Source: an uncultured Eubacteriales bacterium (GTDB lineage: Bacteria; Bacillota; Clostridia; Christensenellales; Borkfalkiaceae). Taken from it: a stretch of 64,000 bases of DNA. A program made the position numbers and the translations under genes. Location: NCBI GenBank assembly GCA_958421945.1, contig CATZMZ010000001.1:267138-331137 (forward strand), read 5' to 3'. The notes beneath the pieces were generated by a model. It saw only the letters and a program-made list of their open reading frames with translations, was not told where the DNA came from and ran no database searches. Below, one piece after another: positions 1 through 7,809 of the stretch (its first letter is position 1; each line of letters starts with the position of its first letter).

Positions 1-766
1 TATAGGCAGCGAACATACCGAATTTTATATGACGAAGGAACAGGTTTTGTCCTCGCTCGAAGAGGTCGTGTATATTCTCGGCACGTTTGACATAACGACT
101 ATCCGCGCAAGCATGGGCATGTATCTGCTTTGTAAGGCGATTCACGAAAACACCGATATCCGCGTACTTTTAACGGGTGAGATTTCCGACGAGCTGTTCG
201 GGTATAAATACACCGATTTCGCGCCGAACGCCGAAGAATTCCAGAAGGAAAGCGAAAAGCGGATAAGGGAGCTTCATATGTACGACGTTCTCCGTGCGGA
301 CAGGTGCATTTCGGCAAACTCGCTGGAAGCGCGCGTGCCTTTCGGCGATCTTGATTTCGTTAAATACGTTTTATCAGTCAATCCGGAGCTTAAAATTAAC
401 AAGTACGGCAAGGGCAAGTACCTTTTAAGAAAAGCTTTCGAGGGCGATTATCTGCCTCACGATATTCTGTACCGCGAAAAGGCGGCGTTTTCGGACGCGG
501 TCGGTCATTCCATGGTGGATTACTTAAAGGAATACGCGGAAACTCTTTACACGGACGAGGAGTTTAACGAAAAACGATTAAAATACGCGCACGCAACGCC
601 TTTTACCAAGGAATCGCTTTTGTATCGCGAATTATTTGAAAAGTATTATAGGGGACAAAGTCAAATGATTGTCGATTTCTGGATGCCGAACAAGGCGTGG
701 CAGGGCTGTAACGTTTCAGACCCTTCCGCAAGGGTGCTTTCAAACTACGGCGCAAGCGGAAAATAA
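1..766 (+). CDS. asnB: Asparagine synthase (glutamine-hydrolysing), C-terminal part; 5' end outside the window
   Basis: The frame is open from base 2, so the gene is cut by the window edge. The visible ~254 residues are the C-terminal ATP-dependent synthetase domain of AsnB, which converts aspartate to asparagine with ammonia from glutamine. Recognisable blocks are TTIRASMGMYL, a degenerate SGEGADE-type motif reading TGEISDELFG, the APNAEEFQ segment, LEARVPFGDLDFV, and a late FSDAVGHSMVDYLKE block. The glutaminase domain and the PP-loop must lie upstream of the window. The in-frame ATG at 29 is internal to the conserved domain and is not the true start. The stop codon lies inside a short tandem repeat, and pyrG follows 98 bases downstream. 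Family assignment is firm from motif order. The altered TGEISDE motif is the one oddity. Confidence 0.9.
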   Translation, partial: IGSEHTEFYMTKEQVLSSLEEVVYILGTFDITTIRASMGMYLLCKAIHENTDIRVLLTGEISDELFGYKYTDFAPNAEEFQKESEKRIRELHMYDVLRADRCISANSLEARVPFGDLDFVKYVLSVNPELKINKYGKGKYLLRKAFEGDYLPHDILYREKAAFSDAVGHSMVDYLKEYAETLYTDEEFNEKRLKYAHATPFTKESLLYRELFEKYYRGQSQMIVDFWMPNKAWQGCNVSDPSARVLSNYGASGK

Positions 767-798
767 AGCGGAAAAAACGGATAAAGCGGAAAAAATCG
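763..798 (+). repeat. Short tandem repeat, period 18, spanning the asnB stop
   Basis: The 14-base unit ATAAAGCGGAAAAA occurs at 763-776 and again at 781-794. The first copy contains the asnB stop codon. It is probably replication slippage, with no function seen. Confidence 0.7.
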
Positions 799-804
799 GC
801 GACT

Positions 805-833
805 GCGGCGTCGGGGTAACGCCCCGACGCCGC
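805..833 (+). promoter_or_regulatory. Strong hairpin in the pyrG leader
   Basis: A perfect 12-bp stem (805-816 with 822-833) closes a 5-base loop in the asnB-pyrG gap. No T-tract follows, so it is not a standard terminator. It could protect or attenuate the mRNA between asnB and pyrG. pyrG leaders of other Firmicutes do carry attenuators, but the hallmark features of that system are not visible here. Confidence 0.45.
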
Positions 834-864
834 CCGATAAGATTAAAAGGAGATAAGATAAAAT

Positions 865-2472
865 ATGGCAAAATACATTTTCGTGACGGGCGGCGTCGTT
901 TCGGGACTCGGCAAAGGAATAACCGCAGCGTCGCTCGGAAGGCTGTTAAAAGCAAGGGGGCTTAAAGTCGCGGCGCAAAAGTTAGACCCGTACATAAACG
1001 TCGACCCGGGGACGATGAGTCCTTATCAGCACGGCGAGGTTTACGTTACCGAGGACGGCGCGGAAACCGACCTCGATTTGGGACATTACGAGCGGTTTAT
1101 CGACGAGGACTTAAACAAATATTCTAATCTTACCACGGGCAAGGTGTACTGGTCGGTGTTAAACAAGGAAAGAAAGGGCGAATATCTCGGACATACCGTT
1201 CAGGTGATACCGCATATTACCAACGAGATTAAGGAATTCGTTTATTCGGTCGGCAACCACACCGACGCGGACGTCGTTATAACCGAGATAGGCGGCACTA
1301 TCGGCGATATGGAATCGCAACCGTTTTTAGAGGCGGCAAGACAAATTTCTTTGGAGGCGGGCAGGGATAATTGCCTGTTTATCCACGTTACGCTCGTGCC
1401 GTTTATAAAGGGTTCGGACGAGCATAAGTCCAAGCCGACCCAACATTCGGTTAAGGAATTGCAGGGCATGGGAATTAAACCCGACGTGATAGTTCTCCGT
1501 GCCGACGAGCCTTTGGAAAAAGAGATTTTCGATAAAATTTCGCTGTTTTGCAACGTGCCTAAGGACTGCGTAATAGAAAACACCACCTTGCCTAACCTTT
1601 ACGAAGCCCCGCTTATGCTCGAAAAACAGGGTTTTTCTTCCGTCGTTTGCAGACAGCTGGGATTAAAAACGAAACACCCCGACCTCGCCGAATGGATAGA
1701 GTTGGTAAACAGAATAAGAACGAGAAATAAAATCGTCAACGTCGCGCTCGTCGGTAAATACGTTAAACTTCACGACGCGTACCTGTCCGTTGCGGAAGCC
1801 CTTAATCACGCGGGGTACGTTTACGGCGCGCGGATAAATATTATCTGGGTAGATTCCGAAAGTTTAACGGAAGAAAACGTTGCCGACGCGCTTAAAGCCG
1901 CGGACGGAATAATCGTTCCCGGCGGATTCGGCGGCAGGGGAATAGAAGGCATGATTGCCGCCGTAAAATTCGCACGCGAAAACGGCGTTCCGTTTTTCGG
2001 GATATGCCTCGGTATGCAGATAGCGGTTATCGAGTTCGCAAGAAACGTTTTGGGTTATAATGACGCAAATTCAAGGGAGTTTGACGAGAGCTGTAAGCAT
2101 AAAGTTATCGATTTTATGCAGGGGCAAAGCGAAAAAATAAACAAAGGCGGCACGCTGCGGCTAGGCGCTTATCCGTGCGTTATTAAAAAGGGAACGACGA
2201 TGGAAAGGCTTTACGGCAAAGCGGAAATCTCCGAACGCCACCGCCATCGGTACGAATTCAATAACGATTATAAAGAAGAATTCGTTAAAGGCGGCTTAAC
2301 GATAGGCGGCGTTTCTCCCGACGGAAAGTTAGTCGAAACGGTAGAATTATCCGACCGTCCGTTTTACGTCGGCGTGCAATTTCATCCCGAATTCAAGTCA
2401 AGACCGAACAAAGCGCACCCGTTATTTAAGGGATTTATACAATCGTCGCTCGAAAAAAAAGAAAAATCGTAA
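865..2472 (+). CDS. pyrG: CTP synthase
   Basis: This 535-residue protein has the normal length for CTP synthase, which aminates UTP to CTP using ATP and glutamine in the last step of de novo pyrimidine synthesis. The N-terminal synthase domain begins with VTGGVVSGLGKGITAAS, the nucleotide-binding loop, followed by KLDPYINVDPGTMSP. The C-terminal class I glutamine amidotransferase domain shows the oxyanion region PGGFGGRG, the nucleophile motif GICLGMQ near residue 380, and the catalytic histidine/glutamate in VQFHPEFKSRP. The ATG at 865 is preceded by AAAAGGAGATAAGATAAAAT, a good Shine-Dalgarno at normal spacing. The gene may be read with asnB or from its own leader. It is followed by a hairpin shared with the convergent nagA gene. 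Confidence 0.98.
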   Translation: MAKYIFVTGGVVSGLGKGITAASLGRLLKARGLKVAAQKLDPYINVDPGTMSPYQHGEVYVTEDGAETDLDLGHYERFIDEDLNKYSNLTTGKVYWSVLNKERKGEYLGHTVQVIPHITNEIKEFVYSVGNHTDADVVITEIGGTIGDMESQPFLEAARQISLEAGRDNCLFIHVTLVPFIKGSDEHKSKPTQHSVKELQGMGIKPDVIVLRADEPLEKEIFDKISLFCNVPKDCVIENTTLPNLYEAPLMLEKQGFSSVVCRQLGLKTKHPDLAEWIELVNRIRTRNKIVNVALVGKYVKLHDAYLSVAEALNHAGYVYGARINIIWVDSESLTEENVADALKAADGIIVPGGFGGRGIEGMIAAVKFARENGVPFFGICLGMQIAVIEFARNVLGYNDANSREFDESCKHKVIDFMQGQSEKINKGGTLRLGAYPCVIKKGTTMERLYGKAEISERHRHRYEFNNDYKEEFVKGGLTIGGVSPDGKLVETVELSDRPFYVGVQFHPEFKSRPNKAHPLFKGFIQSSLEKKEKS

Positions 2473-2506
2473 AAAAATATCCTCGCTCGTATAAAGGAGG
2501 ATATTT
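2471..2506 (-). terminator. Bidirectional intrinsic terminator between pyrG and nagA
   Basis: The stem AAATATCCTC (2475-2484) pairs with GAGGATATTT (2497-2506). Read on the minus strand it is followed by a run of seven T's, a good terminator for nagA. On the plus strand the T-tract is short, so termination of pyrG would be weaker. Confidence 0.75.
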
Positions 2507-2567
2507 AAAACTCTGTTTATCGCCCTGAACGAACGAGGCAACCGTCCGTTTCGTTCGTAATTGATGG

Positions 2568-3764
2568 TTAGTGGATGTTCCGATAGGTGATTTTGCCGCG
2601 GGTTATCGTCGTTTCTACGGCAAATTCACACGTTAATACGCAAAAATCCGCGTCTTTGCCCGCTTTTATCGAGCCTTTCCTGTCAAATACGCCCAAATGC
2701 TTCGCGGGGTTCGCCGTCGCGTAGTTTACCGCTTGCGTAAACGGGACGTCCAGCTTTAATACCAGATTTTTCAGCGCGTCGTTCATCTTTAACGTGCTGC
2801 CCGCAAGCGCGCCGTTTTCAAGCCGTGCCTCTCCGTTCTTTACTATTACCTTTTGTCCGCCGATTTCGCTTTCGCCGTCGGGCAGGTTTTTCGCGCGCAT
2901 AGAATCGGTTATAAGTATCAGCTTGTCTTTCGGCTTGTTTTTAACGAGCAGCTTAATCGCGGGGGCGGATAGGTGAATCAGGTCGCATATAGCTTCCGCG
3001 TACAATTCGTCCTCTAAAAGCGCGCTTCCAGCAACGCCGATTTCTCTATGATGAATTCCGCGCTGCGCGTTAAACGTATGCGTAACGCAGTCTAAACCGT
3101 TTTGTATTGCGGCTTTAATATCGTTATAGCCCGCGTCGGAATGCCCCGCGCTCGGGTGGACGCCTTTCGCCGTAAGCGCGCGCAAAAGTTCGTCCGCGCT
3201 GTGCTCCTCGGGGGCAAGGGTCACGAGTTTCACGCTGTTTCCGCTCGCCGCGAAATATTCGTCGAAAACCTGCGGCTTCGGGTCGGAAAGGTATTTAAGC
3301 GGTTGCGCGCCGATATGCTTTTCGGAAATAAACGGACCTTCTAAATGCACGCCTAAAATTTCCGCGCCGCCGTCGAAGCTTTCGCCGCCACAGCAGTCGT
3401 CACGGCCATTAGGCTGTTTAGCCATATCCATATAGGTTTTAATAGCCGAAAGGGCTTTAAGTATATTATCGCGGCTTTGCGTCATAGTGGTTGCAAGGAA
3501 AGAAGTAGTGCCTTCTCTTGCGAGAGCTTTGGAAACGACGGACAGAGCGTCAACCGTGCCGTCCATAACGTCGACGCCGTCCGCGCCGTGGATATGTTCG
3601 TCGATAAACCCCGGCAAAACGATATCCCCGTCACGATAGGGAAAAGGCTCGGTAATATCGAGCTTCGTTCCGATTTCCTTTATAACGCCGTTTTCGACCG
3701 CTATATCGCAGTTAATAACGCCTTTCCCGTCCACGTATGCCAAAACGTTTTTAAAACCTTTCAT
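2568..3764 (-). CDS. nagA: N-acetylglucosamine-6-phosphate deacetylase
   Basis: This 398-residue amidohydrolase removes acetate from GlcNAc-6-phosphate, giving glucosamine-6-phosphate for cell-wall recycling or glycolysis. The metal-binding HxH is in GFIDEHIHGADG (His57, His59). It is followed by the glutamate motif HLEGPFIS, a histidine in PSAGHSDAGY, the THTFNAQRGIHHRE block and the catalytic aspartate in LITDSM. The start chosen is the ATG at 3764, with GAGG upstream. The longer open frame would begin at the TTG of the promoter's -35 box and is rejected. It has its own sigma-A-type promoter. A possible partner in the window is the double-SIS enzyme at 28711, which could act on the product. 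Confidence 0.93.
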   Translation of the reverse strand: MKGFKNVLAYVDGKGVINCDIAVENGVIKEIGTKLDITEPFPYRDGDIVLPGFIDEHIHGADGVDVMDGTVDALSVVSKALAREGTTSFLATTMTQSRDNILKALSAIKTYMDMAKQPNGRDDCCGGESFDGGAEILGVHLEGPFISEKHIGAQPLKYLSDPKPQVFDEYFAASGNSVKLVTLAPEEHSADELLRALTAKGVHPSAGHSDAGYNDIKAAIQNGLDCVTHTFNAQRGIHHREIGVAGSALLEDELYAEAICDLIHLSAPAIKLLVKNKPKDKLILITDSMRAKNLPDGESEIGGQKVIVKNGEARLENGALAGSTLKMNDALKNLVLKLDVPFTQAVNYATANPAKHLGVFDRKGSIKAGKDADFCVLTCEFAVETTITRGKITYRNIH

Positions 3765-3813
3765 AATAACCTCGCGTAAAACATATTTTTTGCATAAACG
3801 CCTTATCGAAAGG

Positions 3814-3842
3814 ATTGTAGCATTTTTGCGGAGAAAAGTCAA
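3814..3842 (-). promoter_or_regulatory. sigma-A-type promoter of nagA
   Basis: On the minus strand TTGACT (3842-3837), a 17-bp spacer and TACAAT (3819-3814) with an upstream TGC give an extended -10 promoter. Transcription would begin about 45 bases before the nagA ATG. Confidence 0.8.
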
Positions 3843-3870
3843 GGGCGTAAGAGCGGCTGATTAAAACCGA

Positions 3871-4248
3871 TTAAAATATGTTTTCGAGCGTAACCGCAAA
3901 AGTTTTGGGGATTTGCTCGGCAAGTTCTCTTAAAACCTCGATTTTAGAGAGTGCGTCCTCCCATTTTTCGTCGCGAACGAGCTTAACCGATTCCGCAAGC
4001 CATAAATCTATTTCTTTGATTTCGTTGTGGGGAATAAAAATATGCAGATAGCGTTTTTTATCCAGCCAGTTTTTCTGAACGGCGTAAACGTCGTCTTCAA
4101 CGGCGGTTTTGTCGTCAACCTTTTCGTAAAGCGTTTCCATAACGACGCTTAATTCTTCAAACTGCCGTTTGGTAAAGTCCGACTCGTAAACCGCAAGACA
4201 GCAAAGAAGCAACGCGACCACGATTGTGGAAATAAAAGTTTTTACCAT
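3871..4248 (-). CDS. DUF4363-family membrane-anchored protein
   Basis: This 125-residue protein has an N-terminal hydrophobic segment (residues ~3-20), then a mostly helical charged domain with HIFIPHNEIKEIDLWLAE and EDALSKIEVLRELAEQIP. This layout is typical of DUF4363 proteins, which in Clostridia are regularly encoded next to DUF421 (YetF-like) membrane proteins. Here the DUF421 gene lies one base upstream, so the two are almost certainly co-transcribed. No enzymatic motif is visible and the biochemical role is unknown. The paired occurrence suggests the two proteins work together at the membrane. Confidence 0.75.
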   Translation of the reverse strand: MVKTFISTIVVALLLCCLAVYESDFTKRQFEELSVVMETLYEKVDDKTAVEDDVYAVQKNWLDKKRYLHIFIPHNEIKEIDLWLAESVKLVRDEKWEDALSKIEVLRELAEQIPKTFAVTLENIF

Positions 4249-4249
4249 T

Positions 4250-4936
4250 TTACCATTTAACCCCCTCTTTAAGCGGAAAGCTTAAAATTTTAAACTTTTC
4301 GCCCTTTTGCTTTAAGTAAACTCTGCCGTTTCCGTCCAGGGTCATAACCTCCGTGTTTTTTTCGCTTGCGCCGTTTCGTTTCAGGAATTCGGCAAGCTCG
4401 GGTTTTTCGACCTGTAAGGACGGAAGATTGCGGGTTACCGTTTTGCCTTCGTTTACGATAAGCACGGGGAGGGAAGTTCCTTTTTGCCGCGGAGAGGACG
4501 ATTCGAAAACGGAAAGCTTGCCGTTCGACTCGAAAATCGCGTAATCGGCGTCGTCAAGCGAAAAATAACCCGCCGCGCGCATGGCTTCGATCAAGTCCTC
4601 CACGTCCATATTGTTTTGTTTCAGTTCGAAAAAATCCACGCCGTTTTTATTTATAACCACGCTCGGCTTGCCCGAAATAACCCGCTTGGCAAAATCGCCG
4701 GAACGCTCGATTAAAGATAAAAGCTGATGCAGAATAAACAGCGTGAACACCGCCACGAGTCCGTAAATAAGCGGAATCGAAACGTCCGCCATAGGCACGC
4801 ACGCAAGGTCGGCAATGATAAGCGTTACGATAAACTCGAACGGTTGCATCTCGCCGATTTGCCGCTTTCCCATAAGCCGCATTACGATTACCAGCGCGAT
4901 AAAGGTTATAAGCGTTCTGATAAAAATTACCGTCAT
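4250..4936 (-). CDS. DUF421 / YetF-family membrane protein
   Basis: About 228 residues. The N-terminus holds two or three membrane helices including the family hallmark VMRLMGKRQIGEMQPFEF, then LIIADLACVPMAD. After the helices comes a soluble domain beginning GKPSVVINKNGV and the conserved MDVEDLIEAMRAAGY segment. This is the YetF/DUF421 family, widespread in spore-formers and often implicated in spore or envelope physiology; molecular function is not established. I place the start at the ATG at 4936, which fits the usual family N-terminus. A TTG at 4996 would add 20 residues that look unlike the family. Neither has a clear Shine-Dalgarno. The gene is divergent from folT. Confidence 0.82.
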   Translation of the reverse strand: MTVIFIRTLITFIALVIVMRLMGKRQIGEMQPFEFIVTLIIADLACVPMADVSIPLIYGLVAVFTLFILHQLLSLIERSGDFAKRVISGKPSVVINKNGVDFFELKQNNMDVEDLIEAMRAAGYFSLDDADYAIFESNGKLSVFESSSPRQKGTSLPVLIVNEGKTVTRNLPSLQVEKPELAEFLKRNGASEKNTEVMTLDGNGRVYLKQKGEKFKILSFPLKEGVKW

Positions 4937-4989
4937 AACGATAGTGTGAAACGTTTTTTGAAAAATATGCCCGAAATTCGGTTCTGCAC

Positions 4990-5019
4990 TTGACAAGCCG
5001 CGGTACGACGTGTTATCAT
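4990..5019 (+). promoter_or_regulatory. Promoter of the folT riboswitch transcript
   Basis: TTGACA (4990-4995), an 18-bp spacer and TATCAT (5014-5019) preceded by TGT. The predicted start near 5026 coincides with the first base of the riboswitch P1 stem, which supports both calls. Confidence 0.75.
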
Positions 5020-5025
5020 AAACGC

Positions 5026-5124
5026 ATAGAGTAGCAAAGACGCGTTAAGTGTTGCAAAATGGGATGTCGTTTGCAAACGAAAAGAAAACGTTTTATTCTT
5101 GCGGTGTCTTTGCGCGTCCGCTAT
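5026..5124 (+). ncRNA. Tetrahydrofolate (THF) riboswitch
   Basis: The leader carries the conserved blocks of the THF-I riboswitch in order: AGTAG (5030-5034), GCGTTAAGTG (from 5042), TGGGATGTCG, ACGAA, GCGGTG (5101-5106) and CCGCT. P1 forms between ATAG (5026-5029) and CTAT (5121-5124). P2 forms between CAAAGAC (5035-5041) and GTCTTTG (5106-5112). P3 is a GCAAA/TTTGC pairing around the TGGGATGTCG block, and a small AAGAA/TTCTT hairpin follows ACGAA. A G+C-rich stretch and seven T's (5143-5149) directly downstream look like a transcription-termination expression platform. The class binds reduced folates and normally represses folate-transport genes, matching the ECF S component downstream. Confidence 0.92.
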
Positions 5125-5229
5125 TATCGCGCGGGTGGCGTGTTTTTTTCGGGGCGTAACCCTGTTTTTACAACGCGTTTGCCGCAAAATTTTATCGGTC
5201 TCTCTTGTTTATTAAAGGAGACTTTTTTT

Positions 5230-5895
5230 ATGCAATTTCTTTTGTTAAAGACAGAGCCGTTCGACTTTAAAGCCATTTTCGGCAACCTTTCGTCAAGATG
5301 GTATTATTACGTCGCGCTTGCGGTTGCGTTCGTCGCACTCGCCTTGTTTTTTATTTTTAAAAAGCAGCCGGAACGCAATAACCTTACCGGAACGCAAAAG
5401 CTCGTTTACACCGCGCTGTTTTCGGCGTTGGCGTTCACGGCGAACTATTTTACGATTAAACTAAGCGACGCGTTGCAGCTTTCGTTTATAGCGAGCGTGG
5501 GGTTTTTAAGCGGTTATCTTCTTGGCGGAGGTCTGGGTTTCGTCGCCTCGTTCGTGGGGGACTTGCTTTGCGGCATAGTCGCGCCGTTCGGCGCGTATAA
5601 CCCTATTATCGGCATAGGTTCGGGTTTATGGGGATTTATTCCCGGCGTGATATTTACGTATTTTCGCGGTAACGACGTCGTTAAAACGCTCGTTTCGTTC
5701 GTGATTTCTTTTATCGTTTGCTCGTTCGCGGTGAACACGTGGGGGCTGTCGCTTATGTATTCCATGAGCTTTTTAAGTCTGTTAAGTCTTTTGCCCTTTA
5801 AGCTTATCACCGTGTCGGTAAACGCCGTGCTGTGCGTCGCGCTTACAGCGGTGCTTCCTCGGGTTTTGCCGGAGGGTAAGTTTAATCTGCATTAA
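5230..5895 (+). CDS. folT: ECF transporter S component, folate (FolT) type
   Basis: This 221-residue, very hydrophobic protein has about six membrane segments, as expected for the substrate-binding S component of an energy-coupling-factor importer. The ATPases and T component are encoded elsewhere and shared. Family-like blocks are FSALAFTANYFTIKLSDALQ, the GFVASFVGDLLCGIVAPFG helix pair, NPIIGIGSGLWGFIPGVIFTY and the FolT-like NTWGLSLMYSMSFL. The ATG at 5230 follows AAAGGAGACTTTTTTT; an in-frame extension to 5059 would lie inside the riboswitch and is rejected. The upstream THF riboswitch is the strongest evidence that the substrate is folate. Expression should fall when reduced folates are plentiful. 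The gene ends 13 bases before the convergent flippase stop. Confidence 0.9.
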   Translation: MQFLLLKTEPFDFKAIFGNLSSRWYYYVALAVAFVALALFFIFKKQPERNNLTGTQKLVYTALFSALAFTANYFTIKLSDALQLSFIASVGFLSGYLLGGGLGFVASFVGDLLCGIVAPFGAYNPIIGIGSGLWGFIPGVIFTYFRGNDVVKTLVSFVISFIVCSFAVNTWGLSLMYSMSFLSLLSLLPFKLITVSVNAVLCVALTAVLPRVLPEGKFNLH

Positions 5896-5908
5896 GCGGT
5901 TAAACTTT

Positions 5909-7459
5909 TTACGATAACGTTCTTTCAGGCGCGCTTTGCTTCGGCGCGCCTTTTTTCGTTCTTCGCAGTTTTGGCGTTAAACCCTTTATTACGCTGAAAT
6001 CCACGAGTCCCAAACCGAAGAAAATCAGCACGGTAAAGAGAGTTAAAACCGCCGCGCAAACGAAGAACGTAAAGGTTGTTCCGAGGTAGGGAAGGAGCAT
6101 TTTTTCGAGCATCGCGCCGAGAATAACCGCAGGGAGCGTAGCTGCGCACGCCTTAAATAAAAAACGGGTATAGGACGGCTTTTCGGGGCATTGTTTTTTA
6201 ATAAGCGACAGGTTGAGCACGGTGGTTAAGCCGTAAATGCAGGACAAACCGATTAAAAGCGAATAAATGCCCGTATATCGCGGCAAAAGCCATACGCTTA
6301 AAAGCATAAGCGCGCCGCCCGCCGCCGTGATTAAAAGCGACTTTTTTTCTAACCCGATAGAGTTAAGTATGCTCGTGGAAACGGAGGATAAGCCCATAAA
6401 TACCATTAAAAACGCCGATGCGGACAGAAATTTGCCGCACTCGCTGCTGTTAAACACGATTATGCCGGCTTCCTCGCCGCACACGGTAAACACGGGGATA
6501 AAAACGAGGGTTAAAAGCGTGGTGAATCTGATTGCCTTTTCCACGTCCGTTTTAAGGACGCGGTTTTTTTTGCCGTAAAAACTTTCGGAAATTTCGGGCA
6601 CGAGAACGATTATAAAAGAGCTTATAAGCGTCGTGGGAATTGAAAGTATGGGCATTGCCTGACCGAGCGCCGCGCCGTATAAAATCATGGCTTCCGCGCG
6701 TGAGCAGCCCGCCTTGACGAGCTGTAACGGTAAAATAATCGACACCAAGGAAACGGAAAGGGAAGTGGCGGTACGCATAGCCGTTACGGGCGCGGCGGAA
6801 ACGAAAATCGGTTTTAATTGCCCTTTCGGGTTTTTAAGCTTGTTTTTTCTTATAAAGAAAACGGCGGTAGCGAGCGAAAACGAAAAAATGTAAGACGCAA
6901 GCACGGCAACGCTTGCGCGGAAAGCCCCGTCGTAAGCGGTTACCGCGCGATTGATTAAAATTATGCCGACGTTCATCATACAGATTTCTTCAAGCAGTTC
7001 TATAACGCTGTACGGCATAAAATCTTTATTACCCCAAAAGACGCCGCGAAGCACCGAATAAAGAGAGGTAAAAACCAGTCCGGGAAGCAAAACGAAAAAG
7101 ATATTCAGACAGCGTTCGTCCGCGAAAAGAAAGGAGAATTTGTCGCCGAAAACGTAGCATAACGCGCACACGGGCAGCACGGTAACGAGCGTTAAGAGAA
7201 GCCCCGCGGTGATAACTTTAAAAACGTTTTCGCTCTGTCGTTCCGATTTATACTTGGTCATTAAGCGAGAAACCGTGATGGGCGTACCCGAACAGCTTGC
7301 GATTAACAAAAACGCAAAAACGGATAGCGCGACCTGATACATTCCGACGCCTTCCGCGCCGATCGAACGGGATAAATATATACGATAAACGAAGCCCAAA
7401 AACTTCTCGCAAACGGAGAAAACGGTAACGATTGCCACCGTTTTAAAAAACTGTCTCAC
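5909..7459 (-). CDS. SpoVB-like polysaccharide/lipid flippase (MOP superfamily)
   Basis: This 516-residue polytopic protein has roughly 14 hydrophobic segments and the N-terminal signature of the oligosaccharide flippase/SpoVB group: FLGFVYRIYLSRSIGAEGVG followed by MYQVALSVFAFLL. Later blocks VLRGVFWGNKDFMPYSVIELLEE and the GCSRAEAMILYGAALGQAMPI loop fit this family. Such proteins flip undecaprenyl-linked wall precursors or polysaccharide units. SpoVB acts in spore cortex formation and related paralogues act in vegetative growth, and sequence alone does not say which this is. The C-terminal codons overlap the folT terminator hairpin. It is divergent from the LysM gene at 7528, a wall-binding protein, so an envelope role is plausible. 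Confidence 0.85.
   Translation of the reverse strand: MRQFFKTVAIVTVFSVCEKFLGFVYRIYLSRSIGAEGVGMYQVALSVFAFLLIASCSGTPITVSRLMTKYKSERQSENVFKVITAGLLLTLVTVLPVCALCYVFGDKFSFLFADERCLNIFFVLLPGLVFTSLYSVLRGVFWGNKDFMPYSVIELLEEICMMNVGIILINRAVTAYDGAFRASVAVLASYIFSFSLATAVFFIRKNKLKNPKGQLKPIFVSAAPVTAMRTATSLSVSLVSIILPLQLVKAGCSRAEAMILYGAALGQAMPILSIPTTLISSFIIVLVPEISESFYGKKNRVLKTDVEKAIRFTTLLTLVFIPVFTVCGEEAGIIVFNSSECGKFLSASAFLMVFMGLSSVSTSILNSIGLEKKSLLITAAGGALMLLSVWLLPRYTGIYSLLIGLSCIYGLTTVLNLSLIKKQCPEKPSYTRFLFKACAATLPAVILGAMLEKMLLPYLGTTFTFFVCAAVLTLFTVLIFFGLGLVDFSVIKGLTPKLRRTKKGAPKQSAPERTLS
5928..5956 (+). terminator. folT terminator inside the convergent flippase gene
   Basis: GGCGCGC (5928-5934) pairs with GCGCGCC (5944-5950), followed by TTTTTT (5951-5956). 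The hairpin lies within the last codons of the oppositely oriented flippase gene. Confidence 0.85.
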
Positions 7460-7527
7460 TAAAAGTCCGCCTTAAATGTTCTTTTTAAAGTATTCTATTC
7501 ACGCAAGGCGATAAATATAATATCGGT

Positions 7528-7809
7528 ATGAGAAAGTTTTTTTACAGAGTAAAGGACGGCGAGGGACTTAAAGAAATAGCCGCGCGTTACAATCTGTCCG
7601 CATACGCGGTAATATACGATAACGAACTGCTCGATGAACCGTCGGCAGGGGACGTGTTGTTTATGCGCGCGTGTGAAAGCGTTTACCGGGTAACCCCTTA
7701 CGACACGCTTTCGGGGATTGCCGAAAGAACGGGACAAACGGTCACGGAATTAAAAAGAAAAAACGGCAATATTCCGTTCGTGTTTTACGGGATAACGATA
7801 AACGTATAA
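7528..7809 (+). CDS. Small protein made of two LysM domains
   Basis: 93 residues, almost entirely two LysM-like peptidoglycan-binding repeats: residues ~4-45 (FFYRVKDGEGLKEIAARYNL) and ~50-93 (VYRVTPYDTLSGIAERTG). No signal peptide is evident, so it is either cytoplasmic, packaged into the spore, or exported by an unusual route. Small LysM-only proteins of this kind are common in spore-forming Clostridia and often have spore-coat or cortex roles. The start at 7528 lies only 7 bases after a perfect TATAAT (7516-7521) with no Shine-Dalgarno, which suggests a leaderless mRNA. It is divergent from the SpoVB-like flippase. Confidence 0.85.
   Translation: MRKFFYRVKDGEGLKEIAARYNLSAYAVIYDNELLDEPSAGDVLFMRACESVYRVTPYDTLSGIAERTGQTVTELKRKNGNIPFVFYGITINV

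Noticed and set aside
805..833. Terminator of asnB
   Set aside because: The hairpin is strong but lacks a T-tract on the plus strand, so it is listed as a leader hairpin only.
3765..3842. Upstream extension of nagA
   Set aside because: The proposed TTG start is the -35 box of the nagA promoter.
5059..5229. N-terminal extension of the folT frame
   Set aside because: It lies in the riboswitch and has no initiation signal; the ATG at 5230 has a perfect ribosome-binding site.
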